Positions 22,369 through 33,515 of a stretch of 64,000 bases of DNA are shown here, piece after piece. The stretch's first letter is position 1, and each line of letters starts with the position of its first letter. Made by a program: the position numbers and the translations under genes. The notes under the pieces were generated by a model that was not told the origin of the DNA, did no database searches, and worked only from the letters and a program-made list of their open reading frames with translations. The stretch is from Trifolium pratense (lineage: Eukaryota > Streptophyta > Magnoliopsida > Fabales > Fabaceae): NCBI RefSeq assembly GCF_020283565.1, contig NC_060065.1, positions 51,014,409 through 51,078,408 on the forward strand, written 5' to 3'.

Positions 22369-25087
22369 ATGGTCAACCTTGAACCTCCAACGCGTTTAGA
22401 GGTTTTATGCTTAATTGAATCTATCATTACTTTAGCTTAAGAGTGCAAATTGCAAAATGTTTTTTTTTTCCTTAATTTTTTTATAATTTTCTTTTGGTAT
22501 TTATAGGGAAAATATGCTGCAATAGTGGTTTGCTTTCTTCTTGGCAATGGATGTCTTTTCTCCTGGAACAGTATGCTCACAATAGAAGATTACTACATGT
22601 ACTTATTTCCAGTAAGTAATTAGTGTATTTTTAATGTTTAGGAAGGACTGCGGTTCGATTCCTCGCAACTGCGATCGGGAGGGGGCTGGAACCACTTGAG
22701 GCCAGAACTGACTCCCGAACCAGATTCAACTGGTGGTGAAAAAAAGAAAAAAAACATTTTTATTAGATCAAAAAGATTAATTGCATAAATAGATTAATTT
22801 TTTTTTTTTGTGCTTTTGCAGAAATATCACCCCTCAAGGGTGCTTACACTTGTATATCAGCCATTTGCAGTTGGGACACTTGCTATTTTGTCTTATAATG
22901 AGGCAAAAGTCAATACTAGATTAAGGAATTTGTTTGGATATACTCTATTTTTCATAACCACTTTGTTGGTGTTAGTAGTAAGTTTTATATATTCAATTGT
23001 TTGTGAACTTTGATTCAATTCCTTTAGGATGATTTTGATTTTGATGTTGTTTTTTCAATTAATTTGTTGTAGATTAATTTAGCAACATCAGGTAAAGGAG
23101 GAATTGGAACTTTTATTGGTATATGTGCAATTAGTGGTGGTTTTGGAGTTGCAGATGCACATGTTCAAGGTGGAATGGTGGGAGATTTGTCCTACATGCA
23201 GCCAGAATTTGTTCAGGTCAGTTATAGTTGTCATATTTCTAAATTGCGGTCTAACACACACTGTTTGACAACAAAATTTGGTCAATTGTGTTTACGTCTC
23301 TGACCGAGTTTACGTCTCTGACCGCAGATGGACTCTAATTGATATATAATACGAATAAAAGATTATGATTTAATTACAATGTACAACTTGTACTTATACT
23401 TAAAACTCGTTCGACCGACCTATCCACTTATCAGTAACAATGAACCATAATCAACTTCTATTATTGAAAATGCCTTTAGCAAATAAATTTAGTTAATGTG
23501 GTTTTTATTGTTACAGTCCTTCCTTGGTGGTTTGGCAGCATCTGGTGCATTAACATCTGGTTTAAGGTTAATTACAAAAGCAGCATTTGATAATTCTAAG
23601 GATGGTCTTAGAAAAGGAGCTAGTAAGTTCAGATTTTATGTGATGATGTTGTAATTCTTGTTTGTTGCTATTGAAATAGACATAATTATGACCATTTTCT
23701 TCACTCTCAATACTATTTAGTTGCTGATAATAACTATATACTTTCATTGCAGTTCTATTCTTTGCCATATCAACATTCTTTGAGTTTCTATGTGTTCTTC
23801 TCTATGCATTTGTTTTTCCTAAAATACCAATTGTGAAGTACTACCGTTCAATAGCAGCATCAGAAGGATGCAAAACTGTTTCAGCTGATCTTGCAGCTGG
23901 TGGAATCCAAACTATACCTCAAGGAGTACTATTTCTTTCTTCTGCTTTAGTTTCCAACAATGAAGCCCGGACGGCGACGCCCCTCAAATTAGGCATATTC
24001 TGGTGTCGGGCATGCACACCGACACAAGATTACATTGAATTATGTCATTTTTCAAATTATTATCGATATTGACATATCAGTGTTGTGTCCGGTGTCCGTA
24101 TTTGTGTCTGTACTTCATAGATTTCCAATATGTCTCAAATTTTCTTATTGTTTATGATTCACATTATTTGATAAGAATTTTCCTGTTTTTAGGAAGAGGA
24201 CTTGGCACAAAAACAAGAGAGGAAGGGAAACAAGCAATTGTTTCTTGAAAACATTGATTATTTACTTGATATGTTCCTAATATATGCATTGACACTTTCT
24301 ATTTTCCCTGGATTCCTTTCTGAAGATACTGGAGCACATAGTTTAGGAACCTGGTATGTTCATTGTTCCCTGCATTATAAATCTTTGGTAATTTTGTCAT
24401 TTTATTTTTCTTTCAAAACTTTTTCTTCTACCGAAGCGACAAAAATTGAAGCAAATATAATTTCATTTTTGTAGGTATGCACTTGTGTTAATTGCAATGT
24501 ATAATGTGTGGGATCTAATAGGAAGATACATCCCACTCTTGGGGTTCTTGAAATTGGAGTCAAGAAAATTGATCACTGTCGTAATTCTATGTCGTTTCTT
24601 ACTTGTTCCGGCTTTTTATTTCACTGCAAAGTATGGTGATCAAGGTTGGATGATAATGTTGACATCATTCTTAGGGCTATCGAATGGTTATCTCACTGTC
24701 TGCGTTATGACATCTGCACCCAAAGGATATAAGGTAAGATTATATTATTGTGTTTAATTTGGACTCGTCAACTTTGCAGTTGAGAATTCTCTGCATTCAC
24801 ACAATCAGCACATCTAAACTGTTTGATCCAGATTGTACGGCCACCAATATTCTGAATATGTGAATGCGGGATTCCCTTAATAAAGTGGATCTGAATTCAT
24901 TTAACATAAGAAGGGTTCAGTGTTCTAGAACCTATTTAAGTTGAGATGCATTAATATTACATGTTTTGATTTATTGTAGGGGCCAGAACAAAATGCATTG
25001 GGAAACCTTTTGGTGTTGTTTCTACTTGGAGGTATTTTTGCAGGGGTGACATTAGACTGGTTGTGGTTGATAGGTAAAGGTTGGTGA
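22369..25087 (+). CDS. Equilibrative nucleoside transporter, copy 1 (nine exons)
   Basis: Exons: 22369-22401, 22507-22611, 22822-22977, 23073-23216, 23517-23622, 23753-23925, 24193-24353, 24475-24733 and 24980-25087, giving 414 residues with consistent phases. The protein starts MVNLEPPTRLEGKYAAIVVC and ends DWLWLIGKGW, with about eleven hydrophobic segments. Family-typical blocks include LGNGCLFSWNSMLTIEDYY in the first membrane region, the GVADAHVQGGMVGDLSYM segment, FPGFLSEDTG, and a loop IPQGEEDLAQKQERKGNKQ. It resembles plant ENT3-type transporters, which import nucleosides, in many cases proton-coupled and at the plasma membrane. Copy 2 lies 5.07 kb downstream in the same orientation. 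Intron 2 carries a SINE piece absent from copy 2. Confidence 0.92.
22637..22760 (+). mobile_element. 5'-truncated SINE in ENT copy 1 intron 2
   Basis: It starts within the SINE body (gaaggactgcggttcgattc), continues gatcgggagggggctggaac and gccagaactgactcccgaacc, and ends in ggtggtgaaaaaaag. It is the same family as 13250-13417. The matching intron of copy 2 (27840-27962) lacks it and is 87 bp shorter. It therefore inserted after the duplication, or was lost from copy 2. Confidence 0.75.
24776..24900. repeat. MITE-like repeat in ENT copy 1 intron 8
   Basis: gcagttgagaattctctgc, attcacacaatcagcac, then atgtgaatgcgggattccc. It shares blocks with copies at 3186, 7862 and 29883. The left and right parts are partly inverted. 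Confidence 0.5.
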
Positions 25088-26241
25088 GATCTCAATTAGG
25101 ACTAATTAAAGAAATGGTTGTTAAAAAGGAAAATATATTGGTGTTATCTTTTTAGAGAGATTGTTTAATGGCACACAACAAAAGGGTGTAGGTGTCATTT
25201 ACACAAAATACATTGAATTGTGTTGAGGAGATTTCAAGATTATTTGTAATTTTATTATGGTTTTACTTGTAGTATTGGTGTTTTTGGCAATTTGAGGAAT
25301 AGATTACTCTTCACTTAGTTAAATTGTTTTCATTAGAGCAATATAGTCTTTACAAGCTATAATGTTGAGCTGGTCTACGTCAAACAGTTTTCATCAAATC
25401 TGATTTTAGATTCGGTTGAATCTCCATTCCCTAATTTCTTTACATAGATGAGATCAGAGTTGATGAAAACAGTTGTGCCTATGCGAGCTCAACATCTTAA
25501 TTGACAAGAAACTCATTAAGGCATGTGAGCTCTATATATTAGAGTAGTATGTTGTATCTAAGTTAAATAATAAAATCTTGCTTTAGACTAGAGATTTTCT
25601 TTTCGCGCTCTCCGTTACACACGCGCCCCCATGACATTCCCAATTTACTCCCTCGCTACTTAGCATGCACGTGTGTAAAAATGCAAAAACTAACAAAACA
25701 TCGTTGGCATGCTACACAGCAAGTAGTGTTTGCATTCCACATAATAATAATTTCTCCATTTTTTGCATTATCCTTTAAGGAGAAAATTTCTGATTAACAC
25801 CATAATGGCATAATTGGGCCTTTAATTAGATCCATATCATATTGAGGAGTTATAGGACTAAAAGAATTATTTTTTCCACCCTACTGATTCTGGGGACGCC
25901 CTACAAAATTACCAGAGTACACCTGCCTGCGACTTAAGTCTCGGAATATTGTCTGCAACATAACTTATGTTACATAAGTAACGGAGGTATATTTTCTTCA
26001 CAGGCTGAGGGCGCACACCCTACCATGGCAGGTGTACACCTAAGGGATTTGACCGCATATAATTTTCACAGCTTCTTCTAACTAGAGTTTTTTCACTAAA
26101 ATTTGAAATTGTGTTATATATTTTTGGAGGACTGTGTTTAACACCATGCACAAATCTATTTTCATCATTGAATCAACAAATCACACCTTTAAATAATACT
26201 ATAATAAGGTTTGTAAAAAAAATAAAAAATATATGATAAGA

Positions 26242-27029
26242 TGTCCTCGTAACTCAATTGGGAGCGACATTGTACTATATATACACGGTCAGGGACAGAG
26301 CCACTTCAGGGCTGGGCAGGTCATGGTCCACCCATTTTATAGGTATATAGACATATTTTTAGTTTGTGCTTATATTATAGATGCTAATAGTTGCATGTAG
26401 TTACCAATAATATGATCTTTGTATTGTTTAAGAAGCTCTCTCAGTCAATCAGGAGGCGCTATTCGATTCCTGCGCCTAAAAAATTTTCATTTGAACTCTT
26501 TTTTTAACAGAAAAAGTCATGTTTTATTGTTATCAACCCTGTTTTTAAACTTTTTTCTTAAAAAAAAAAAAAAAGAAAAACTCTATTTTTAACAAACACA
26601 AATCACATGTGGTTTTAACAAAAGTTTATAGAATTTAATTTATAGAATTGAAAAAGGAGGTACGGTTTGAATTACGGATAGAAGGAATTTTTGTTTGTGA
26701 AGTTTATTTGAGAATTAAGGATTTATCTTGGATAATATAATTTTAATTTATTGATAAAAATTATTAATATTATTTGTAATATTTTAACTACGTGACATCT
26801 AACGTGTTACAATTGACTTCGTCATGTTATTAAGATTGATCCTAAAATAGGGTAGCGATTAAAAAGTAAAAAAATTTAAGTAATTTTTTTTTTATCAAAC
26901 ATGGCCCTCCACAAAAAATTATCCTAGCTCCGCCACTGTATAAACGAGTCGGGTTTGAACTCCAAATACTCATCTTATTTACCTTAAGAGTGAAATTTCT
27001 AATCACTAGACTGTTTGAAGAAGAAAAAA
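26242..27029 (+). mobile_element. SINE with 9-bp TSD, interrupted by a hAT-like element
   Basis: The 5' part (tgtcctcgtaactcaattgg... to 26289) and the 3' part (gtcgggtttgaactccaaat... ctagactgtttgaagaag plus A's, from about 26939) are the two halves of one SINE. TSDs atgataaga lie at 26233-26241 and 27030-27038. The middle, 26290-26938, is a later insertion. Confidence 0.7.
26290..26938. mobile_element. hAT-like non-autonomous element nested in a SINE
   Basis: The left end cagggacagagccac and the right end ctagctccgccactg are imperfect inverted repeats. Flanking tatacacg and tataaacg suggest an 8-bp TSD with one mismatch, the hAT hallmark, although one or two bases next to the left end are ambiguous. 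No transposase ORF is seen. Confidence 0.55.
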
Positions 27030-27442
27030 ATGATAAGACAAAAAACTTGTGCATAGTGCAAAAGTAATTTAATGTTAAATACACTTTTACAAAAACTTTT
27101 GCTGAAACCAAATGTCAGAACTGATTGTCGAATCATATTAGGTGGTCTAGTGAGACGGATATCGATGGTGGTGAAAAGTAGAAAAAAAAAATGATACATT
27201 TATTTATTACAGGAAACTTGGAAAGGAATGTAACCAAAAATAATAATTACAGGAAAGGAAAATATACAAAGTACACACTCGGTGTTACCACGGGTGGATA
27301 GTATCTATCAACAGAGTATATATATGTACACATTGAATTGAATTTCACCCAAATAGAAAGTACACATTAAAGCCTTAAATTGGGGTTATCTTTTTAATTG
27401 CTTGCAGAATTTTGATCTAAAATAATAATCCACGGCAGAGCC

Positions 27443-30198
27443 ATGGCCAACATTGAGCCTCCAACGCGTCTACAGGTTTATGCTTAATTGAATCTATCAT
27501 TACTTTAGCTTAAGAAATCAATTGCAAAATAATAATAATAATATTTTTTTTTGTCTTGAAGTGGTAATGCACTGAAATTAAATTCACATATAATTGTGAG
27601 ATATCGGGTTCGAACCCGGATCACAACGTCCGATCTAACAATTTCGGCATTTTTTCCAATTGAGCCAGGACTTATGGGACATTTTTTTTTCTAAATTTCC
27701 TTATATATTTTTAAGTTGCTTTTTGTATTTATAGGGAAAATATGCTGCAATAGTGGTATGCTTTCTTCTTGGCAATGGATGTCTTTTCTCCTGGAACAGT
27801 ATGCTCACAATTGAAGATTATTACATTTACTTGTTTCCAGTAAGTAATTAGTGTATTTTTTTATATTTAACTACATTTTTTATTGTTATAAAACATTTTT
27901 TATTAGATAAAAAAGATTAATTGGACAAATAGATTAATTTATTAATTTTTGTCCTTTTGCAGAAATATCATCCCTCAAGGGTGCTTACACTTGTATATCA
28001 GCCATTTGCAGTTGGGACACTTGCTATTTTGTCTTATAATGAGGCAAAAGTCAATACTAGATTAAGGAATTTGTTTGGATATATTTTATTTTTCATAACC
28101 ACTTTGTTGGTTTTAGTAGTAAGTTTTATATATATTCAATTGTTTGTGAACTTTGATGATGATTTTTTATTTTGATTTTGATGTTGTTTTTCCAATTAAT
28201 TTGTTGTAGATTAATTTAGCAACATCAGGTAAAGGAGGAATTGGAACTTTTATTGGTATATGTGCAATTAGTGGTGCCTTTGGAGTTGCAGATGCTCATG
28301 TTCAAGGTGGAATGGTGGGAGACTTATCCTACATGCAGCCAGAATTCGTTCAGGTCCATCATAGAAACACACAATATTTCACAACGAAATTCGGTCAATT
28401 GTACTTACGTCTCTCAGTGCAGAAGGGCTAAAGTTGTTTTATATATTATGAGTGAAAAAGATTATGATTTAATTTTGTACTTAAGGACTCGTTCTACCAA
28501 CCTGCGCACTTATCAGTAACTATGAACCATAACCAACTACTATCTATGTTAGTGCTATGGTGTTATTGAAAATGTCTTTAGCAAATGAATTTATTTAATG
28601 TGGCTTTTATTGTTACAGTCCTTCTTTGGTGGTTTGGCAGCATCTGGTGCAATAACATCTGGTTTAAGGTTAATTACAAAAGCAGCATTTGAGCATTCTA
28701 AGGATGGTCTTAGAAAAGGAGCTAGTAAGTTCAACTTTTATGTGATGATATTGTAATTCTTGTTTGTTGCTATTTAAATAGACATAATTATGACCATTTT
28801 CTTCACTCTCCATATTATTTAGTTGCTAATAATAATTATATACTTTTGTTGCAGTTTTATTCTTTGCCATATCAACATTCTTTGAGCTTCTATGTGTTCT
28901 TCTATATGCATTTGTTTTTCCTAAAATACCAATTGTGAAGTACTACCGTTCAATAGCAGCATCAGAAGGATGCAAAACTGTTTCAGCTGATCTTGCAGCT
29001 GGTGGAATCCAAACTATACCTAAAGGAGTACTATTTCTTTCTTCTGTTTTACTTTCAAAAAATGAAGCACGGATGCCCCTCAAGTTAGGCATATATTCTG
29101 GTGTCGGACACGTGTCGGTGTATGACACCGACACAAGATTACATTGAATTATGTCATTTCTCAAATTATTTTCAATATTGACGTATCAGTGTTGTCTCCA
29201 GTGTCCTGTTTGTGTCCGTACTTCATAGGTTTCCAATGTATCTCAAATGTTCTCATTGTTTATGATTCACATTAGTTGATAATAATTTTCGTGTTTCAGG
29301 AAGAGGACTTTGCACAAATACAAGAGAGGAAGGGAAACAAGCAATTGTTTCTTGAAAACATTGATTATTTACTTGATATGTTCCTCATATTTGCATTGAC
29401 ACTGTCTATTTTCCCTGGATTCCTTTCTGAAGACACTGGAGCACATAGTTTAGGAACTTGGTATGTTCATTGCTCCATGCATTATAAATCTTTGGTAATT
29501 TTATAATTTTATTTAAAACTTTTTCTTTTTATATGAATCAAAGCGACAAAGATTGAAGTAAATGTAATTTCACTTTTGTAGGTATGCACTTGTGTTAATT
29601 GCAATGTATAATGTGTGGGATCTAATAGGAAGATACATCCCACTCTTGGAGTTCTTGAAATTGGAGTCACGAAAATCGATCACAGTCGCAGTTCTAAGTC
29701 GTTTCTTACTTGTTCCGGCTTTTTATTTCACTGCAAAGTATGGTGATCAAGGTTGGATGATAATGTTGACCTCATTCTTGGGCCTATCCAATGGTTACCT
29801 CACTGTCTGTGTTATGACTTCTGCACCCAAAGGATATAAGGTAAGATTATATTATTGTGTTTAATTTCGACCCGGCAACTTTGCAGTTGAGAATTCCCTG
29901 CATTCACACAATCATCACATCTAAACTGTTTGATCAAGATTGGACGACCATTAATATTCTGAACATGAGAATGCGGAATTCCCTTAATATATACAGTGAA
30001 TCTGAATTTGTTTAATTCGTGAAGGGTTAAGTGTTCTAACACCTATTTAAGTTGAGACACATAAATATTTAATGTTTTGAATTATTGTAGGGGCCAGAAC
30101 AAAATGCATTGGGAAACCTGTTGGTATTGTTTCTACTTGGAGGTATTTTTGCAGGGGTGACATTAGACTGGTTGTGGTTGATAGGTAAAGGTTGGTGA
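27443..30198 (+). CDS. Equilibrative nucleoside transporter, copy 2 (nine exons)
   Basis: Exons: 27443-27475, 27735-27839, 27963-28118, 28210-28353, 28619-28724, 28855-29027, 29300-29460, 29582-29840 and 30091-30198, again 414 residues. Every exon has the same length as in copy 1, and the reading frame is open. Differences from copy 1 are few, for example MANIEPPTRLQ at the start, GAFGVADAHV, EHSKDG, IPKGEEDFAQIQ and LEFLKLESRKSITVAVLSR. Function as for copy 1: nucleoside uptake by a multi-spanning membrane carrier. Intron 1 is 154 bp longer than in copy 1, mainly through a SINE-like insert. Whether both copies are expressed cannot be seen here. Confidence 0.92.
27551..27675 (+). mobile_element. 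SINE-like insertion in ENT copy 2 intron 1
   Basis: tcttgaagtggtaatgcac resembles box A, and atcgggttcgaacccgg is a strong box B. The tail continues aatttcggcattttttcc. Copy 1 has no such sequence in its intron 1. The boundaries lie in T-runs and are approximate. Confidence 0.6.
29883..30010. repeat. MITE-like repeat in ENT copy 2 intron 8
   Basis: It is the orthologous position and sequence to 24776-24900, so the insertion predates the tandem duplication. Confidence 0.5.
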
Positions 30199-31208
30199 GA
30201 TCTCAATTAGGACAAACTAAAAGAATGGTCTTTGTAAAAAGAAAAAAGAATATTGGTGTTATCTTTCTTTCTACAGATAAGGTTTAATGGCACACAACAA
30301 AAAGGTGTAGGTGTCATTTACACAAAATGTAATAAGAAAAGGAAAACAATCACTTCTAGTTCAACCAAATTAACACAAAATCCATTAAATTGTGATGAAG
30401 AGATTTCAATATTATTTGTAATTTAATTATGGTTTTACTTGTAATATTGGTGTTTGTGTTGTATTGACTTTACTACTATAGCACTGTACCCATTCTTTAG
30501 TTATCTAATTTTGACTGTACTTAGATTAGAGTATATATATTTTATATCTTTTCAAAGAAAATAAATGAAAAGCAACCTTTATATTGCTGGCAATTTAATG
30601 AGTAGAATATTCATCACTTAGTTAAATTGTTTTCACTAGAGTAATATAGTCTTTACCAGAGCTAGAATGTTGAGCTCGTTTTAGGCCAAACTGTTTTCAT
30701 CAAATTTGAGCTCAGATCAAAGTTGATGAAAACAGTTGTACCTATGAGAACTCAACATCTTAATTGACAAGGATTTGATTATGGTTTATTAATTCAATGA
30801 TAGAAAAGAAACTTGTGCATAGTGCAATAGTAATTTAACGTTAAATACACTTTTACAAACTTTACATCAAAATAAAATTATTATATAAAGTTAATTTATA
30901 ACACCATAAAATCAAACACAAAAAGAGCATGATAGATGATTGGAGTACTAAAAGGAGACTTTAGGCCAGCCCGTGACATTGTAAAATCGCATTCATTTGA
31001 ATGTTGTTATTTGTCTGACTTGCATGCAGTACTCTCTCGATTCTTGAATAGCAAAAATGACAAAACTCAAACACGAACCTATTTGTCCTTGGCTCTTTGC
31101 ATATGTATTATATAGTATATATTTATCCAATAATAGAGTTTCACGTGACTGACACAATCAGAGAAGAGGACCCTTTCAACTCCCCAAACAACCCGTGTAG
31201 TAGACCCT
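30199..31208. other. Spacer after ENT copy 2
   Basis: ENT copy 2 3' flank (duplicated to about 30770), then a repeat of the spacer block cttgtgcatagtgcaatagt at about 30812. The remaining 350 bases are the 3' side of the minus-strand GPI-anchored protein gene. No other feature seen. Confidence 0.6.
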
Positions 31209-32602
31209 TCATAAAGACACAAGAATGATTTGGGACACAATAATAATAACTGCCCAAAATAACTTGATGAACGGTGAAGATGGTGCATGACTACTACTCT
31301 TGTGAACGAATTTGATTGAATCAACGGCTAAAGGCATGTTTTCTTGGTCTGGACTACATTTTATGTCGTGTGGATGAGCACTGTACATTATTGCGCGTAA
31401 AACCGCCGATACCGTTGGTATATACGCCGTCTTGTTCTTCCTTAATAGCCATGTTAGTGCCATCAGTTGACAGTCGCGGTTGTACATTTTCCTTTCCCGG
31501 TCACTCTCGCCCTCCTTCTTGTGCACTTTTAACTGCACATTCGAGGTTAAACACTTGATCTCAATCATTTGGTTAGAAATAATACTCCTATAAGTTACTT
31601 ATTCTTTATTTATTATATCAGACATTCACGCAATTGACATATCACTAGTCATTTGAAACTACCGATGTGTCAAGTGCATAAATGTGCAATTACGAACTAA
31701 CAAAAAATAATCGATATTTAAAAAATTAGCTATTAGAGATATAATTGGCTAAACTTTTCGATTGTAGGTGATGTTCAATTGATTTAACCACAATTGAAAC
31801 CAATATCAAATAAATAGTATTAAAAATTATAGTAAAGGAAAATAAAAATCAGTTGATGCAAAATACAATGTAATTAGAATCAAACCAACTCGGGTGGAAT
31901 AAGTAGCTCAGCTGGTTGAACGGACTAGTTCGTGTTCAACTGAAGAACCAACTCATTCGGTCTAATTTTTAAAACATTTGCGCTGTATATGTAATGTGCA
32001 ATTGATTAGTTTACCTTTTGTAAGGCAGCAAGACATTTGGAGCAACCGGCATAAGAAGAGTTCCGGCAATTCTTCTCCAAATCACGAACAGCAGCAGTAG
32101 GAGTAGCTTTATGAGAACCGGAAACATTGCGATCCCTAGGAGAAACAGAGACGTTAAAAGCCGTAGGACAATTTAATGAGCTTATCTGATGAAGTCTGAT
32201 TCCACAGAAGCACAATACAGCGTCACAACTAGCATTTGGTGTAGGGATTATAATGTTTCTATCGCGAAGCGAGTCTTGGAGTGAATTAACACACTTCTGA
32301 GAATCATCTGGCATCATCGGAAGGTCACCGCCAGAATTCTCCGAAGGAGAAGGAGAAATCTCCAGTGCTCTTCGCGCGTGAGCCGCGAAGAGCCAAGCTG
32401 CAAGCACTGGACAACAGCGGCTTCGGTCGAGGTTGTTTCCACAAGCGTCGTTGACGCCACCAAAAAGTTCGTTAGAGAGGTCTAGTTTGCATATTTGGGA
32501 TTGAGTTGGAGTAGGATATGAAGGGACTGTGTTTGAATGTGCAAAGTGTGATATTGATGTTAAGAAAATTAAGTAAGCTAGGAAAGAAGTTAGTGATTGC
32601 AT
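31209..32602 (-). CDS. GPI-anchored SPARK-domain protein, At4g28100-like (two exons)
   Basis: Exon 1 is 32015-32602 and exon 2 is 31209-31532, with a 482-bp phase-0 intron, giving 303 residues, about the length of Arabidopsis At4g28100. The signal peptide covers about residues 1-23 (MQSLTSFLAYLIFLTSISHF). The Cys-rich extracellular domain includes CKLDLSNELFGGVNDACG, DRSRCCPVLAAWLFAAHARRAL, CDAVLCFCGIRLHQISSLNC and CRNSSYAGCSKCLAAL in exon 1, and DCQLMALTWLLRKNKTAYIP and KCSPDQENMPLAVDS in exon 2. The C-terminus after a Ser-rich stretch is hydrophobic (LFWAVIIIVSQIILVSL), the GPI-attachment signal pattern. Function is unknown in the family beyond cell-surface location. I chose the inner ATG at 32602 because it begins a good signal peptide; an upstream in-frame ATG at 32740 would not. 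Confidence 0.92.
31897..31965 (+). mobile_element. SINE-like tRNA head in the GPI gene intron
   Basis: agtagctcagctggttgaac is a good box-A-like block, followed by gtgttcaactgaagaacc. Only the head is recognisable, so it may be a truncated or degenerate SINE. Confidence 0.4.
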
Positions 32603-33515
32603 TTTTAATTTGCTATTATGTTGAGTTTGAATGTTGCTTTGAGTTTGGAGTTTGGAATGAAGGGTGAGTTGTTGCTGGGAGAATTTGTTTGGTGTTGGTA
32701 CACTACTTGGATTGGGTAATAGTAATAGCATATGGATCAAAATGAGAATTAATATGGTTCACAAGGTTTTGAAAACGCTCAAGAAATGTGAGTCAGAGAA
32801 TTTGACAGTTTGTGGTGTTTTTTTCACTTTTTTCATTTGTTTTTATCCTTTCTTGTGTCATTGTTATTTCTTTCTTTTGGGTGAATATGTCATTGTCATT
32901 CTCATTAGTAAATCAAAAGTACCATCCGCGTATAATTAGAGAGATTAATCATTTTGAATTAACTTAGATCCATTTGAAGAGTTTGTCTCTTCCAACAAAT
33001 GATTCTCTATATGCGCTGATTGGAGAACGAACTCAGGATCAAATGATTAAGAAACTCAAGTATTTATCACTTGTGCACATATTTCATTGTTATTTCTATT
33101 CATCACATTTTATTGTATTTTAATTACCTTGGGTATACACAATTTTAATATTAGTTACCCTTCAGAGTTTTAATAAAATTTATGAGAAAGTCCATGTATA
33201 AGTGAAACAAGTTTTTATATACCATGCACAAATTTATATTTATATTTTTAACCAACTGAACTGTTAATAGATAACTTGATTAAAAGAAGAGTGTGGTGGC
33301 CCAATAAATAGTACGGTGTTAAAAAGAGTGTCTTGGAGCATCCCCAATATAGATATAATCTATGTAACTCACTTTGAATAATATTATCTCTTATTTAATG
33401 AGTTCCAATGTGTCACATCACATTTATATAAATCCATAATAATTTTACTCTAAACAACTTATAATAGGTTAATTAATTTTTTTTATAGATGATAACAATT
33501 TACAAGCATAATTAA

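Larger units (their letters stand above)
25088..27442. other. Spacer between the ENT copies
   Basis: The first 420 bases match the downstream flank of copy 2 (30199-30770), including a small inverted pair around catcaaatc...gttgatgaaaacag. A block at about 25850-26045 with repeated ggtgtacac/gcgcaccc elements is unexplained. A SINE interrupted by a hAT-like element occupies 26242-27029. The block at 27043-27090 (cttgtgcatagtgcaa...) recurs after copy 2 at about 30812, so the duplicated unit includes this spacer. Confidence 0.65.

Noticed and set aside
23568..23768. Minus-strand ORF over ENT exon 5 and intron 5
   Set aside because: Shadow of the transporter gene.
24042..24248. ORF in ENT copy 1 intron 6
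   Set aside because: Intronic; it overlaps the start of exon 7 in the wrong frame and has no similarity.
31316..31558. Plus-strand ORF of 80 codons
   Set aside because: Antisense shadow of exon 2 of the GPI-anchored protein gene, which has clear family similarity on the minus strand.
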